This document shows positions 19,171-31,024 of a stretch of 64,000 nucleotides of DNA, piece after piece. Origin of the DNA: Trametes villosa (taxonomy: Eukaryota > Basidiomycota > Agaricomycetes > Polyporales > Polyporaceae). The position numbers and the translations under genes are program-made. The notes under the pieces were generated by a model. The model saw nothing but the letters and a program-made list of their open reading frames with translations. It made no database searches and was not told the DNA's origin. The first letter of the stretch is position 1, and each line of letters begins with the position of its first letter. The stretch covers positions 124,001-188,000 of the forward strand of contig PUDQ02000014.1 of the NCBI GenBank assembly GCA_002964805.2. The letters are read 5' to 3'.

Positions 19171-22100
19171 GTATGTCGCTTTCGAGGGCGTACTGACGGT
19201 CTGGATGTCGGGCATTTGGCGGGGTGGCGGCTAGTATGGGCGCCGCCGCGGGCGTCCTCGCATGCCCACGCGGCTGGATGAAGTGGTTGAAACACTGTGG
19301 GCTCGTCTGGTGAGCCGTGTCCGTCCTGTTTCCTCGACGGCGTCGGCTGAGGCTCTACGAAATAGAGCCTCAGCCGAGTCCGATTTGCGGGCCTGCCGCC
19401 GTCCCGGACTCAAAGTGCACTTTCCTCGCTCCGAGGCGTGCACCGACTGCAGCGTGTGTCCACGCATGTCTACGTACCCCTTATGTCGGCGTAGCTGGAC
19501 GCTCGCTCCGCATGGCATCGCCCGTGTCGCTCTTGTCGCCCCGGGGCATGCAGAGATCACGTCGAATTCAACACACCCCCCTGCGCCTCCCGCCCCGCTC
19601 GCCCCTGCCAAAGTTTACGGCGTACTGCTACATCAAGGTGTACCAACGTCCTGCGAATTCGAGATTGTCCCGACGCGGTAAAACCCGAGTGGATGTCCGG
19701 CCGCTCCGCAGGGCGCATTCGCAAGATCGCGCCTTCCGGTCTGTCCGCGCATCGCCAGGCGGCGCATGTTCGCGTGCATACTCCTGTACGTTACCACCGG
19801 CTTCTGGCCGTTCTGCCGGATTGCACGGAGGGCGCGCGCCCAGGCAGTGAGTCAGGCCCGGGATGTCGAGTGCGCGCGTCAGGGACGCCATGGGTATGCA
19901 TATCGCTCAGAGCATGCGTCAGGTAAGCCGTTATCTCCGCACGTTTCGAAGTGCTAACGTTTCCCACAGGAACACGCCGGTGGACTCGGGTCAGGATATT
20001 CGCCTAAGCCCCCTCACACCGTCATTCCGTGAACTGCGTCCAGTCCGCGTCCTTCAGCTACAGGCCACAGACCCGCGCATCCCGACCGATAGCCAAGGCG
20101 GCCGCATTATCGGGCACTCGCCCACGCACCCATGAGCGTTCCTGTCGCGTCCGGGAACCTGCTCCCGTCGTGCTGTGTTCACCGTTCACCTCGCACCGGT
20201 ACACTCTTGAAGTGTACGCGAGTGCGCGAGGCATCCTCGCATCTTACGGCAAGAGGTGCCATCGAACATTACACTCGTTTGGCGCGCCCGTCTCGCGTGG
20301 ATGCTGAAACGCGCCCCAGGACGCTTCGTTCTAACTTCTGTGGATTGCCGTGGTGAGAAGCACAAAGTCTGGGCCGTCGGGGCGGCTTGTGCACAATTTG
20401 CAGAAACTCCGGCAGCGGGAGCGAGGTAGGCTGGAGCTCTCCTGTGCGGCAAGAGAGCACTTGACTGTATGGGGCGCACGCGGCGGGGGACAGTGGAGTT
20501 TCCGGGCCATATAATATCTTCGCACACATGTTTTAACACTCTACGGCGTACGCTGAGGTATACACACCACGCGAGGGCTCTATTCGCCTCACTCAAGCCG
20601 ACTGACGGCCTCCGAGGGAAGTACAGGTCCAATTCTCGGGGGGGCATCCCTCGCACCGTGTGCGAAATACGACACTCGAAGATATGCGCCGCGGCTGTGC
20701 GCGATGCTGCCCCTGAGCTGCGACGAACAATCAGCCGTGTGCGTAGAAATTCGCCGACTCGGTTGCTGCAGCGTACCGAGCTTGAACTGACGCGAGGATC
20801 GGCGAGTTTCACCGGAAATGTGTACGTGTCTGCATCCGTGCTCGGTGGGTTCGCGTCGCAAACAGCTTCGGTAGCTACCTACGGATAGAGAGGGACCGTA
20901 CTCACACGCTGCAGTCTTCCGACCTTGGGAGCGAGTGCAAGGGGTGCATATGAGACGAGGAGAGATTTCGGGCCAAAAGCAGAAGCGATGTCTGGCTCAA
21001 TGATGGTGTGGTCCGACTGGAATAATCGGGAGTTAGTACGTACGTCCGAAACACGGTGCGGTGATGCGCGTACCTGGTCCACGAACACTTATCCGCAAAC
21101 AATATTCTGTCCGCGACTCGAGCGTGGTCGTCACCCGATTGTCCCCGTGGTCCCTCCCCAGCGATAGGTGCACGTACTTACTACGGCAACACCACTGTCA
21201 GCGAGTTGAGCGTGCGTTTGCGCGGCACAGGCTCGAGTGAACGAGAACATGTTCCGCTACTCAGGAATAGCACACGCCGAGCGAATCCTGACCTTGCCGC
21301 AGGATCAAGATGCGTGTTTCTGGGCTCGATCTGGGTGCATGAGGATGGAGACGTCAGGGTGCATTTTATCGGCATCTCGCATCACTCACTGCCGCCATAG
21401 CTATCCATCTCGGAGTCACACACTCCGCAAGCAAGAACGCAGCGGCTGCATGTACTCACGAGATCTCGGCCTGTGGGCGGCCCGTGCACCGTTTACCACG
21501 TCAGGCCGCCGAGGCACACGGAACCTAGTCCGAGGCTCATACGAGGCTCCTGATGACAGACCATGTTACACGCATCACGGGCATGTGCATTCGGATGTTA
21601 TCCCAGTCCAGGGCGCAACGTAGGGCTACCGAGTATTCCAGGGTGCTCACCTTTGGGAGACCCATCCCGTCATGAATGCCAAATGGGCTTAATATTTCTC
21701 AGAAGCTAGGCGGGCCAAAAAGAGAGCACCTGGTGAGGCTCCGCTACGAGCGCGGACCTACCCGTACCATGCATTTTTCCAGGGCTAGCCGCCTGAGCAT
21801 CCTTGGCTGGAGAGAGATTTAAACGGCTCGCAAGAGTCCTAGTACTACAAGTACAAGGCGCAGAGGAAAGACTTGTGGAAGCCGCAAACGAGCGACCAGC
21901 CCGAGGCGGCTGGCGCCGGCGGCAGATTTCCGATTAGAATATCCGAAGTACTTAGAGGCAGGCTGCCACAGCCGGTGGTGACAAGGCAAGTGAGTCTGAG
22001 AAAGAGGCTGGGCATTGCGCGGCGGGAGGCGGCACTGTACCGAGTCAGGCGCTTCAAGTTACACCGGCTGCCAAAAATGGAAAATTCTCAGCAGGATCGC

Positions 22101-24581
22101 CTGGTCTCCGAGTCGGGGGCCTGTACTAGCCACGCTCCGGCACGACCCCTTCTTGCCAGCTGCCCTCATCTGGTATTCGCCCATCATACCCCTCGTACGC
22201 GTTGGCTCTGCGCTCTCGGGTATACGTTACGCAGGAATCCAGGTTACGACTACCAGTGCCAGGAAGCGTCTGGACATTCTCAGAGCAGCGGCCTCGGACG
22301 CCGTATCTTCCGGCAGAATATTTGTACACCTAGATTCAGAAATCCGAGTTCCACAAGGAGTTCCAGGCCGATGAGCCTTGCTTCGGCATAGGGTAAAATT
22401 TGTGATGAGCGGCAGAGCGTGGGGGCAGTGATAGAGACTAATTTGAGCTTGCCGAAGTGATTTAGACGAGACGAGGAGAGCCAAGGAAAAGGGTGGGGAC
22501 GAGCAGGAAATCTGCCCATCCCAGCCCCTTTCCATGGCTCACCTTGTCTCTGTGCCTGCTGTGGTAAGCAGGCATGAGGGTACCATGAAAGGGACTGTCT
22601 CTAAGAGAGTGCCTGAGCCGCCGGCCGAATATGAGTGAGAAACGGCTGAAAGGGTGTCTGTGGCCGCGTAAATGTGATTGAGCATTTCAAGCGAGTACGG
22701 AAGTAGCGGGCGCCGAAATCACACACAGCCTTGCACAGATGCTGGAACCCCAACCGGCTAGCGACATACACGTACATGCAGAAGTGATCCCAATATCGCC
22801 GAAGCCACCTTGTCCACATCCCCTCTCCCCGCCTCGGACGTGACCTCCCTCTGCCGCAGCCACGCTCTCAGCTCATCCCACTCGTCTTTGTGAGCAGCTC
22901 GCCGCCTCGCGCACCATGGCTGAGACTGAGGGGGACAATAGCAGCAGGAGCAATCAGCATGAGGTGAGTATAGTTACACTCTGGACGGACATACCTGCCG
23001 TGAGTCTGGACATGGCTACACCGCCCATGCAGCGTGCACCAGCGGCCGACCATGCTTAGAGGGCCTCATCTCCGCATGCCCTGTACCCACAGGTATGCAA
23101 GGAGATTCCCAAGGTGTGGGCGGTCGACGGTGTCGTTTCCCGGCGGGCAGGGCTTGTCTGCGCTTCCTACCACGACAGAGGCCGCCCGCTGCCCCGCGGC
23201 AGGCGTCGCCTGCCTGCCATGCTTGGAAGAGGCTGTACGCCCCGTGCACCGCACTGCTGTCTGGGGACTCGCGAGCGGACGAGGGGCGCACAGTGTTCTC
23301 ATAAGCTGGCGTGCAGATGCGGGAGCTGAGAAAGACGGTGCGCACCTTTCGCACGATGCGGCATCGGACGCCCCGACGGGCCCGCATATTCAGCGGTCGC
23401 AGTGCTGTGAGCGCGCGTGGCAGAAGGTGAGCCGCGACTGAAAGCCCGAGGCGCCTGGGAAACGCAATCGCCGGGCTCGAGGTACGTCGTTTATGACGCA
23501 CAGGTGCTCTCCGAGTCCAGCAAGCGCGGTGTGTGGCCGCGTAGTTGCTGATCTGCCAGCCAGGACGGCGGCGCATGCTCATACAGCGCGAGCAACACTC
23601 GGCCCTTCCAGAGATTGAGCCGCAACAGACAACGACAGGTTGGAGCATGGAAGACACAGGCGGGCGGGGGCCGGCCGAGGTGTGCCAGGGATGCTGGCAG
23701 ACTCGGATGGAGTTGGGGGCCAGAGGTGAGTCGTCGCCGAGAGACATGATGCGGCGCTGTGCTCCTCCTAACGGCGCGGCCGGGTACCCTAGACGGACGG
23801 CGAGCTCTATGTTTACGGCGGAGAGACTCGGGGCCGACACGGGCTGTGACAGCGGCGGGCGACGGGCCAAGGCGCGAGGTGCAAGAGGACGACCAACAGG
23901 CGCAAGTTGGTGAGCCACTTAGTACGCACGGGCTATTTCCCAGCGTGCGCGGTTTGCAGTACAAGTGCTGATCTGGTCAAGACATGGCGGGGCGCGACGA
24001 GCCGGAGTCCGAGGGCCGCCCACAGGCCTAGGGCTCCCGCGCGGACCGAAACCGACCGTGCGGCAGCATAGCAGGAAGGTCAGGGCCGGCGCGCAGCGAG
24101 AGGCCACGGCGGCGGAACGGCAGGCCAGGGTGCGCGGAGGGCGGACGGGACGTGTGTGGTGGCGGTGTGCAGGCAAGCTGCAAGCGAGGGTTTGTGGGCG
24201 CGCGTGTCGGAGACGCCGGTGGGAGCCTGAGCTTTCCGGACCCTAGTGTATCTATTGTACGTCCGCGTCGACGACCTCTGCGCGCGGTGTTTCTACTCTC
24301 TTTGAGTCTCCCTGGGTGCGGAAACAGCGCGCCGGACAGGTCCCCGACCGCCGTCTCCCCTTGTCTCTGAGTCGTACCCGCACACCCACCCTGCCCCCTG
24401 CGCCCAACTACTGCCCACCACCCTGCGCCCAACTACTGCCCACCACCCGTCCGGAGTCAGTCATTCGTTTCCTGGCCGTTCTCCTCTCGCACGTGCAGCA
24501 CCGCGCTTGCACGAGTCGGAGCTGCGTACGTGCCTTGATGCTCTCGAGTGTCGAAAACGCGCTGCCAGCTCCGCCCTTCAG
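19171..24581. other. Copy 2 of the repeat/gene-fragment block, no clear gene
   Basis: Base-for-base counterpart of 659-6069 (only A19419 versus G907 noticed). It carries the 15-bp hairpin at 19343-19377, the 40-codon spliced ORF at 19863-20032, the gene-like fragments from 22916 and the 25-bp repeat from 24396. Nothing in it matches a transposon family I know. Confidence 0.7.
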
Positions 24582-24943
24582 AGCATGTGCGGCTGCTATT
24601 CCGGCTCTCCGGCGAGGACCCACCACCGGAGATCACCAAGACCCGGCGGGCGTTCTTGGAGGTATCCGGTGCGGCTCTGGAGGCGATCGCCGCGCTGTGG
24701 AAGAGCGAGGATGCGGAGTCGACGGCAGTACGCCGATGCCTGCAACAGCATGGACTCACCGCTCGCCTGCGGCCGTTCTTGGACGCAGAGGATGAGGGGA
24801 CGAGACAGCTGGCGAACGACGTGATGAGGAAGCTGTTCCACGCCGAGAGGGACACGCCCCCGGATAGCCCGGACACTCCACGTCGGATAGGGGCAGCAAG
24901 AAGCTCGGGAGTCGCGCCTTTGGTCCCTGATGATCCTTCGTAG
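24582..24943 (+). CDS. Last exon of an unidentified gene (copy 2)
   Basis: Paralogue of 6070-6437 with the same CTTCAG acceptor, ending at TAG 24941-24943 (two codons shorter at the tail). The exon straddles the point (24730) where the copies change from identical to diverged. Mostly synonymous differences past that point argue that both copies were under coding constraint. Function unknown; upstream exons unresolved, so the start given is an exon edge. The stop is 130 bp from the convergent MATE stop. Confidence 0.55.
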
Positions 24944-25073
24944 ATGAGTTATGTATTTCGAGCACGTGTACAGTATCCTTCGCTTAACGAATCCGTCGGG
25001 TGCCACAACGTCAAGAAGGGCGGCAATATCTTCTGCAAGAAAGTATACAGTCCGTGTCCTCGCGCGCCGCTTC

Positions 25074-28000
25074 CTACCGCCTCTCGACGTCCGCGTCGTT
25101 CGCCTTGCTATCCGCCGCAAGCCGCACGCGCACCTTCTCCACCTGGCGCGTCCAGTCCGTGCGGAAGCACAGCCACACACCCACGGCGGCGCAATACACG
25201 AGCGAAACCGTGAGGCCGACCCACAGCCCGTGCAGCTCCATGTCGCGCCAGAACGTGAGCCAGATCCCGAAGGGGATGCCGACGACGTAGTACGCGCTGA
25301 GGTTCAGGAGTGCGCCGGTAAACTGCTTGCCAACGGCGCGCAGGACGCCGGCGGTGATCGCGCTGAGGCCGTCGAAGACCTGGAAGAGCGCGACGAGCGG
25401 GAGGATGGAGGCGACGAGGGAGACGACGGCTGCGAGGGACGTCAGACGGCTACCGCGCGGAGATTTGGGGCTGACGTACCAGGGTCATCGTTGAAGAGAT
25501 GCGCCCATGAGTGTCGGAACACCATGAACATCGTACTGGAAAAGTGAGTTAGTACCATGCATATAAGGGAGTTGGTAGGCAGACGAACCTCCAAACAGCA
25601 CTGATAACCAGCGACATTAGAATGGAGCACCGGGAGGCAACGGAGGCACGCTTCGCGTTCTCCTCGCCGAGTAAGTTTCCGATGCTATGCAAGATGAGCA
25701 TGCGAGCACAACAAGGAAAGGTTGAGGTGCGCACCGGACGGAAGAAGCAACGCTCAGCGCGAAGGGCGCTTGGTATGTAGTCGACGCCGACACTAACAGC
25801 ACGGACTGTGTTGCGAGCGCGGTGGGGCCGAGCCTGTAGACGTATCACGGTTAGTACGCTGAAGCGTCTTCCCTCCAATTGTTGGGTGCTTACTGGCTAG
25901 CAGCAACTACGTAGCAAATTCTGGTCAGTATCGTGAAAGTGTGCAAGGAAGGTCGCGAACTTACGACCAACAAGCTCCCATGACCACCACTCGCTCGCGA
26001 CCTGCCCGACACCAGACAAGCCTAGTTGCACGAGGACGCCAAGGCTAGTAAAGCAGCGCATCGAGAGCGGGTGCCACGCCGTCTTGGGCACGTAAAATAC
26101 TCCGTAGGCGATAGACAGGAGCGAGATGAGGTTGAACGAGATTGCCGTTGCAATAGGCGCGCCGATGAAGCCGAGCCGCACAGGGTCAGGGCCCCAGACT
26201 GCCACCAGATGTTACTGAATGAACAAGAGATGCGCAAAGGGAGGGCATACCGAGAATATAGTTAAGCACCGCGTTAATCGGGGCGACTCCAAGGATGATG
26301 CGGGTGGGGACGGCGAAGAGACCTGTGGAAATCTCGGTTGAGCGAGAGAACCTGGGGATGCACGCCGTAACGGCACTAACCCTGCGACTGGAAGTATCGT
26401 CTGCGTAGTCAAAGTAAGCCACCGCGTTGTGTGTTGTGCGCAACGTTCGGGGCTGACTCACCGAGAAATGGAGTTGAAGGCGTACGCAGGTAGACCTATC
26501 GCGGACCACTTAAGGTACACTGCGGCGAGGCGCGCTACCTCGGGTTCCTGCTTCAAGAAGAGCAGAATGCTCTCTGAACTGAACCAAACCATCAAGATCG
26601 GCTGAGTGGGAGCGTTAGCCAACGGATACGGTGAAGTAAAGGTGCCATAACGGTATACGCACGACAAGGGCAGCGGTCATCACAACGGCTGTGAATAAAA
26701 GTCAGATCTTAGTCTATAAGCGGCATTGAGACGCAAAATGGGCCGGTTTGGAGTCGCGGCTATCACAGCGATAGCGAGTCTTACTGAGACGGACAACTTC
26801 CACGGAGAACGATGTTGAACTGCTCGCTGAAGCGACTCGCGTACAGATGTGGGCGACCGGTGCGTCCGCTGATGCGCGAAGCATCATGCGTTCTGCCTCT
26901 ACGAAGGGGCAGCTAGACCCAGGGAACTGCGCGACAAGTACATGCTCTGGGCGCGTGGGGAGTACGGGAAGTGCAGGACCCGCGGGCCATCCAGTCGTGT
27001 ATGCCCGCCATTTGGTTTGTACATTCCGCGTCCGATGCAGTCGTGATGCAGACGCGACGCAACGCACCACGTCGGAGTACCTGCGGATTTCCCGGCACCC
27101 CTCCATAAATGTCCCAAGTTGATCAAGGAGCCCCGCAAACTCTGCAAGGGCCAGCTAGAACGGAACTTAACGAACACAGCTGCGCTGTTAGCGCATGTCG
27201 TGCCTGCAGGAGCGTCGGGCTGGATAGACCCCGCTGAGCGCGATACACGCAAGTAACCACACATACAGGCAGGCCGTACGTGTGGATACTTGTCACGGAA
27301 GCATTCGAGTTCACGGAGGCGGAGTAGAAAATGCAGTTACAGATGAACGAGACGTACCCATTCGCTGTGACCAAAGTCCCACCAATTTAGGCTGGGAGGA
27401 AGTCCAGGCGCTTGGTAGCATCGTGTCAAGCGTACTTGCAAATCCCTGGATGATGCTGAACCCCGAGACGCTGGCTGTCATCGAGCCTAACGTCGATGCA
27501 GCAAGAGCGGTTGTAGAGAGATGCCCAATGGAGATGACGGACGCAATCACCAGAGAGTACTCGAACAGATGAGTCCTGGGGAAAATGGTAAGGTTAACGT
27601 CTCCCGCAGCGAAGCGTAAGTGACGTACAGGAAGACAGGCACCGTGTACTTCGTGAGCACCGCAGCTTCTTCCTTGTACATCTTTAGGAGGCTCGGAGGC
27701 TCTACCACGTCTTCTCCATCACATTCCTCTCGTATGCGAGGAACTAGAGGTCCGAGAAGAGGCGTGTTCTCCGTCGGGTCGATAGGCTCTGGCCCCGAAC
27801 GGTAACCCGACTTGTTCGGGAGGGGGCCCATGGTGGGGTTTATGGGGGTGATGTAGGAAGTTGGAAAACTGAGCCGTCGCGGCTTCTTGGTATGCGAGTG
27901 GATGTCTATGCCGTCCGGTTCGTCCAAGTCGTTATCTTCACTTTCAGCAGAGTTTGAGGGGCCCGCGTCTGCGTCTTCCTGGGGTGCGCTCCGGTCGTGT

Positions 28001-28080
28001 GCCGCTGCGTAGCGGGAGAGGAGGGCGTAGTCGGAGGGCAAGGACGAGGGCGTGGAGTAGTGCACGTACGTGGACGACAT
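25074..28080 (-). CDS. MATE multidrug/toxin efflux transporter, copy 2, intact
   Basis: Twelve exons, all in frame, 593 residues: 28080-27629, 27575-27358, 26688-26663, 26601-26462, 26400-26381, 26322-26251, 26198-25965, 25906-25894, 25833-25735, 25684-25589, 25535-25480, 25429-25074. MATE proteins are 12-helix membrane transporters exporting cationic drugs and metabolites in exchange for H+ or Na+. Residues 1 to about 145 form a Ser/Asp/Pro-rich cytosolic arm. The MATE blocks follow (STTALAASTLG; later NLLGEENAKRASVA; near the end FDGLSAITAGVLRAVGKQ). Unusually small exons of 26, 20 and 13 bp are conserved with copy 1. Intron 2 is 669 bp here against 56 bp in copy 1. The start is the ATG of MSSTYV. 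It is divergent from SAM50 with 368 bp between starts. The substrate cannot be told from sequence. Confidence 0.92.
26713..27341. other. ~0.6-kb insertion in MATE copy 2 intron 2
   Basis: Copy 2 intron 2 (26689-27357) is 613 bp longer than the 56-bp counterpart at 8197-8252; both ends still align (GTACGTCTCG at the donor side, CGCTTATAGA near the acceptor). The extra sequence has no long frame and I saw no clear terminal inverted repeats. It may be a non-autonomous element or a sequence lost from copy 1. Edges are approximate. Confidence 0.7.
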
Positions 28081-28448
28081 CGTGGCTAACGTCAAGGAGC
28101 GAACGTTCTGTCGAGCCCCGTCCTGCTCTGTCCTCCTCCAAGCCTCTGTCCGAGCAGATTGCGGGAAGGCACGCGCGCGCGTCTATGTCATACCCTTGGC
28201 CTCTATACTTTTTAGCCGGCAGCTATATCCGGGTAAGCCGCTCCGTACAACCGGTAAGCTTCAGATAAGCGCGCACTTACAGCTCCAAGCTTACAGCAGG
28301 TCAGAGGCTTCTATCAGACGTTAGCCCTCAGATAGTCCCCCTTTACTCCCGCCTGACCACGTAACAAACGCTGTTAATCGGAGGTAAGAGGCCGAATAGC
28401 CGCCAACGGCGAGCGCGACGGAGCACTCCTCTTTCGCTGCGTACCTCC
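28081..28448. promoter_or_regulatory. Divergent promoter, MATE copy 2 / SAM50
   Basis: 368 bp separate the two start codons. The MATE-proximal 108 bp is shared with copy 1; the rest is unique and SAM50-proximal. No TATA box placed with confidence. Confidence 0.5.
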
Positions 28449-30318
28449 ATGGCCGACCTGGAGCCCCAGGCTCCCCCGCTACAGCCCCCACTGCAGAACA
28501 CGTCCTCGCCTCGTGAACGGGAACCGGATGCCGCCGACCTGGAGAAATATCGGAAATGGTGGGAGGAACGCAAGCTCCGGAAGCTGCGTGGCCAGTATGA
28601 GTCGGCGCTCGTGCAGCTCTCCGAATTGGTGCGTACATGCTCGCGCGTGCACGCGCGTGTCGCTTTGCTTATAGTGTGCATGGTGTGCTGCTCTAGGTGA
28701 AGGAAAACTTGACGACGCCCCTGCATGTTGCCTCGGTACGCGTCCGCGGAGCCCCGAGGACGCGCGAGTCCTTCCTCGCGTCCATCATAGACCCGGTCTT
28801 GCAGGTACCCGACGAGAAGGGTGCAACGCTCGAGTCCGTGCTGCGCAAGACGAAGGAGATCAAGAGCCTCCTGGAGGAGACGGACCTGTTCACCCAAGTC
28901 GAGGCCGTCATCGACCGTAGTCGCGACGCGCTCGCGCACCCCGAAGACGTGGACGTCGTGTTCCTCACCAAGGAGAAGGGCCGTTATTTCTTGAACACTA
29001 GTACACAGGTCGGGAACAATGAGGGCGGAGCGGTACGTGTTCTCTTCTCGCCCTTACCTTCATGCCTAATATTCGTAGAGCGCGACTGCCCGCGTCAGGA
29101 ACGCGTTCGGCGGAGCTGAGACGTTCGAGGCCAACGTCGCGTTCGCCACGAAGACCCGCATGTCGTTTAACGCGTCCCTCTCTGCCCCACTCAGCGCGAA
29201 TCTGAAAACTCGGGGAGAACTCTCGGTCTTCGGGATGGAGCGGGACAACTCTAGCTTTGCGAGTAGTTCTGAAGGTGTCCGTGGTCTTCGGGCTGTAGTC
29301 AGGGTGAGCTAGGTCAGCTTAGTCTCTCGCATTGCGCGTCAGTTCATTGACGCGTCTCCGCGGTGTAGAATGGCGCGTTAAGCCGTGGCGCGCACGAGGT
29401 TGGCTATGAGGCCGTTCTGAGGCAGATCGGCAACCTCACGCCATCGGCATCCATAAGGTACGTGAACTCTAAGTCGATCGTGGTGCTGCGCGCTGAAGCC
29501 CGCTTGTAGTATGCGAGAAGCGGGGGGCCAGTCGATCAAGTCTTCCGTGTACCACTCATGGACACGGGACACCCGAGACGACCGACTTCTGGGAACGCGG
29601 GGATCGTATACCAAACTCTTCCAAGAGTTCGCGGGTCTCGGTGGTGATGCATCGTTTTACAAGACGGAAGCGCATGGCCAGTTTGCCCGGTCTCTACTGC
29701 CCGGCTTGGTACGCGTATACGCTTCAGTCCCGCACTTACTAGACTAACGTGTGATGCCGCAGACGGTCTCGTTCGCTGCGCGGTCAGGACTGCTGTGGAA
29801 TCTCGGAAGCAAGTCGTTCTTCTCCGACCGGTTCCAGCTCGGCGGGCCTGTCAGCGTGCGCATGTTCAGGATGCACGGCATGGGTCCTCATGATGGAGGT
29901 AAGAACGCACTCATCGCTGATGTTCGAGGATAGCCTGACTGACACCCTCGCAGCGGATTCCTTGGGCGGAAGCCTTTACTGGTCGACAGGCGTTAGCCTG
30001 ATTTCCGATATCCCCCGCAAGCCGCACTGGCCTGTAAAAACCCACCTCTTCTTAAACGCCGGCCGCCTCGACAACGTCGACAAGTGTCAGTATTGCCACC
30101 CCCTCCCCACTGCTCGTACAGTTTCTGACCCAGCGCGCCCCCTAATCGACAGCGTGACCGCAAGCATATCGAAGCCGTCCATCTCCGCCGGCGTCGGGCT
30201 CGTCTACAAGCTCGACCCCGTCCGGATCGAGCTCAACTTCGGCGTGCCCCTCGTCGCGAGCAAGAGCGACGGCGCGCGCAAGGGCTTCCAGGTCGGGATC
30301 GGGGTGGACTTTTTGTGA
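28449..30318 (+). CDS. SAM50: SAM50/Tob55, mitochondrial outer-membrane beta-barrel assembly
   Basis: Eight exons (28449-28628, 28697-29032, 29079-29303, 29369-29457, 29510-29708, 29763-29898, 29954-30085, 30134-30318) give 493 residues, close to the usual length. Sam50 is the Omp85-family core of the SAM complex that folds beta-barrel proteins into the mitochondrial outer membrane. An N-terminal charged helix (to about 60) leads into a single POTRA domain (about 65-150, starting TPLHVASVRVRGAPRTR). The rest is the 16-strand barrel, ending in an aromatic/hydrophobic last strand (GFQVGIGVDFL). The loop-6 motif that is V/I-RGF in bacterial BamA reads VRMF at 375-378, followed by GMGPHDG. All introns are 46-68 bp and in frame. 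Confidence 0.94.
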
Positions 30319-30459
30319 TCGCGGTACGCCTTACATGAATATACTAATTTGCCACTCCACGTTCGCCGCCACTCCTAGAGGGTGACAAACAGGTTGTGTC
30401 GTCTCCTTTGTTTTTGCCATGATACAACGTGCTCTTTCTACTTTCTGGACGGCGAGCGC

Positions 30460-30466
30460 TATATAG
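30460..30466 (+). promoter_or_regulatory. TATA box, small Cys-rich protein gene
   Basis: TATATAG, 105 bp before the ATG at 30571, in the gap between SAM50 and this gene. Confidence 0.55.
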
Positions 30467-30570
30467 TCGGGCGCGCTGCCACCTGTGGCCTTTCCCCATC
30501 TACATCCTCCCTCTCACCCGAGTCTGAACGCAAGCGAACGCCCACCCCAACACCAAGAAGGAGAAGCGCG

Positions 30571-31024
30571 ATGTGTCTGTACGAAGTGCCCGTCGTCCAG
30601 TGGCTCGCGTGCGGCCACATCTACGGCTTCCCCGCTGTCCAGCTCCACTGCCCCTGCGACCCCTGGAGCGCCGCCGCAGGCGCCTGCTACCACAACTGGG
30701 CGCCCCAGTACACTGCGCGCCCGACGGTTGTCGAGGCGCTCTGCCCGGCTTGCGCCGAGTGGCTCAAGCTGCAGCAGCGCGCCCTCGAGGCCCTGGTGAG
30801 TGCGCTCCCCTTTCTACGATGTGCCACTGGGGTCTGATGTGTCCGTTTCCCTGTGTCGCTGTGTTGTCGTGTAGGCGAAGCGGGCAGGGCGAGGACGTAG
30901 CTTCCATGCGTGGCGCCAGGCCCGCAAGGAAGCGGCTCGCGCGTCGCTGATGCGCTCTCTGGCAGAGACGCGCACGAATCCGGAGTCCTGCAGGACCAAA
31001 ATCCCGTACGAATTCGAGTCCTGA
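30571..31024 (+). CDS. Small Cys-rich protein, unknown function
   Basis: Two exons (30571-30795 and 30875-31024) joined over a 79-bp GTGAGT...GTGTAG intron give 124 residues. The first half has paired Cys/His motifs that look metal-binding: CGH at 14-16, CPC at about 27, and CPAC at about 58-61. The second half is basic and helical and ends KIPYEFES. There is no signal peptide. Similar short CGH/CPxC proteins are common and uncharacterised in fungi, from general recollection. The start is the first ATG, after a purine-rich AAGAAGGAGAAGCGCG leader. Confidence 0.7.

Larger units (their letters stand above)
12136..28188. repeat. Segmental duplication, copy 2 (with insertions)
   Basis: The same layout as 1-9073, in the same orientation. 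Two large insertions account for the extra length: 6377 bp from the copia element plus its target duplication, and about 613 bp in MATE intron 2. Positions 12147-12788 and 19171-24729 match copy 1 almost base for base; 24730-28188 is diverged. Beyond 28188 the sequence (SAM50 promoter) is unrelated to the copy 1 flank. Confidence 0.93.
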
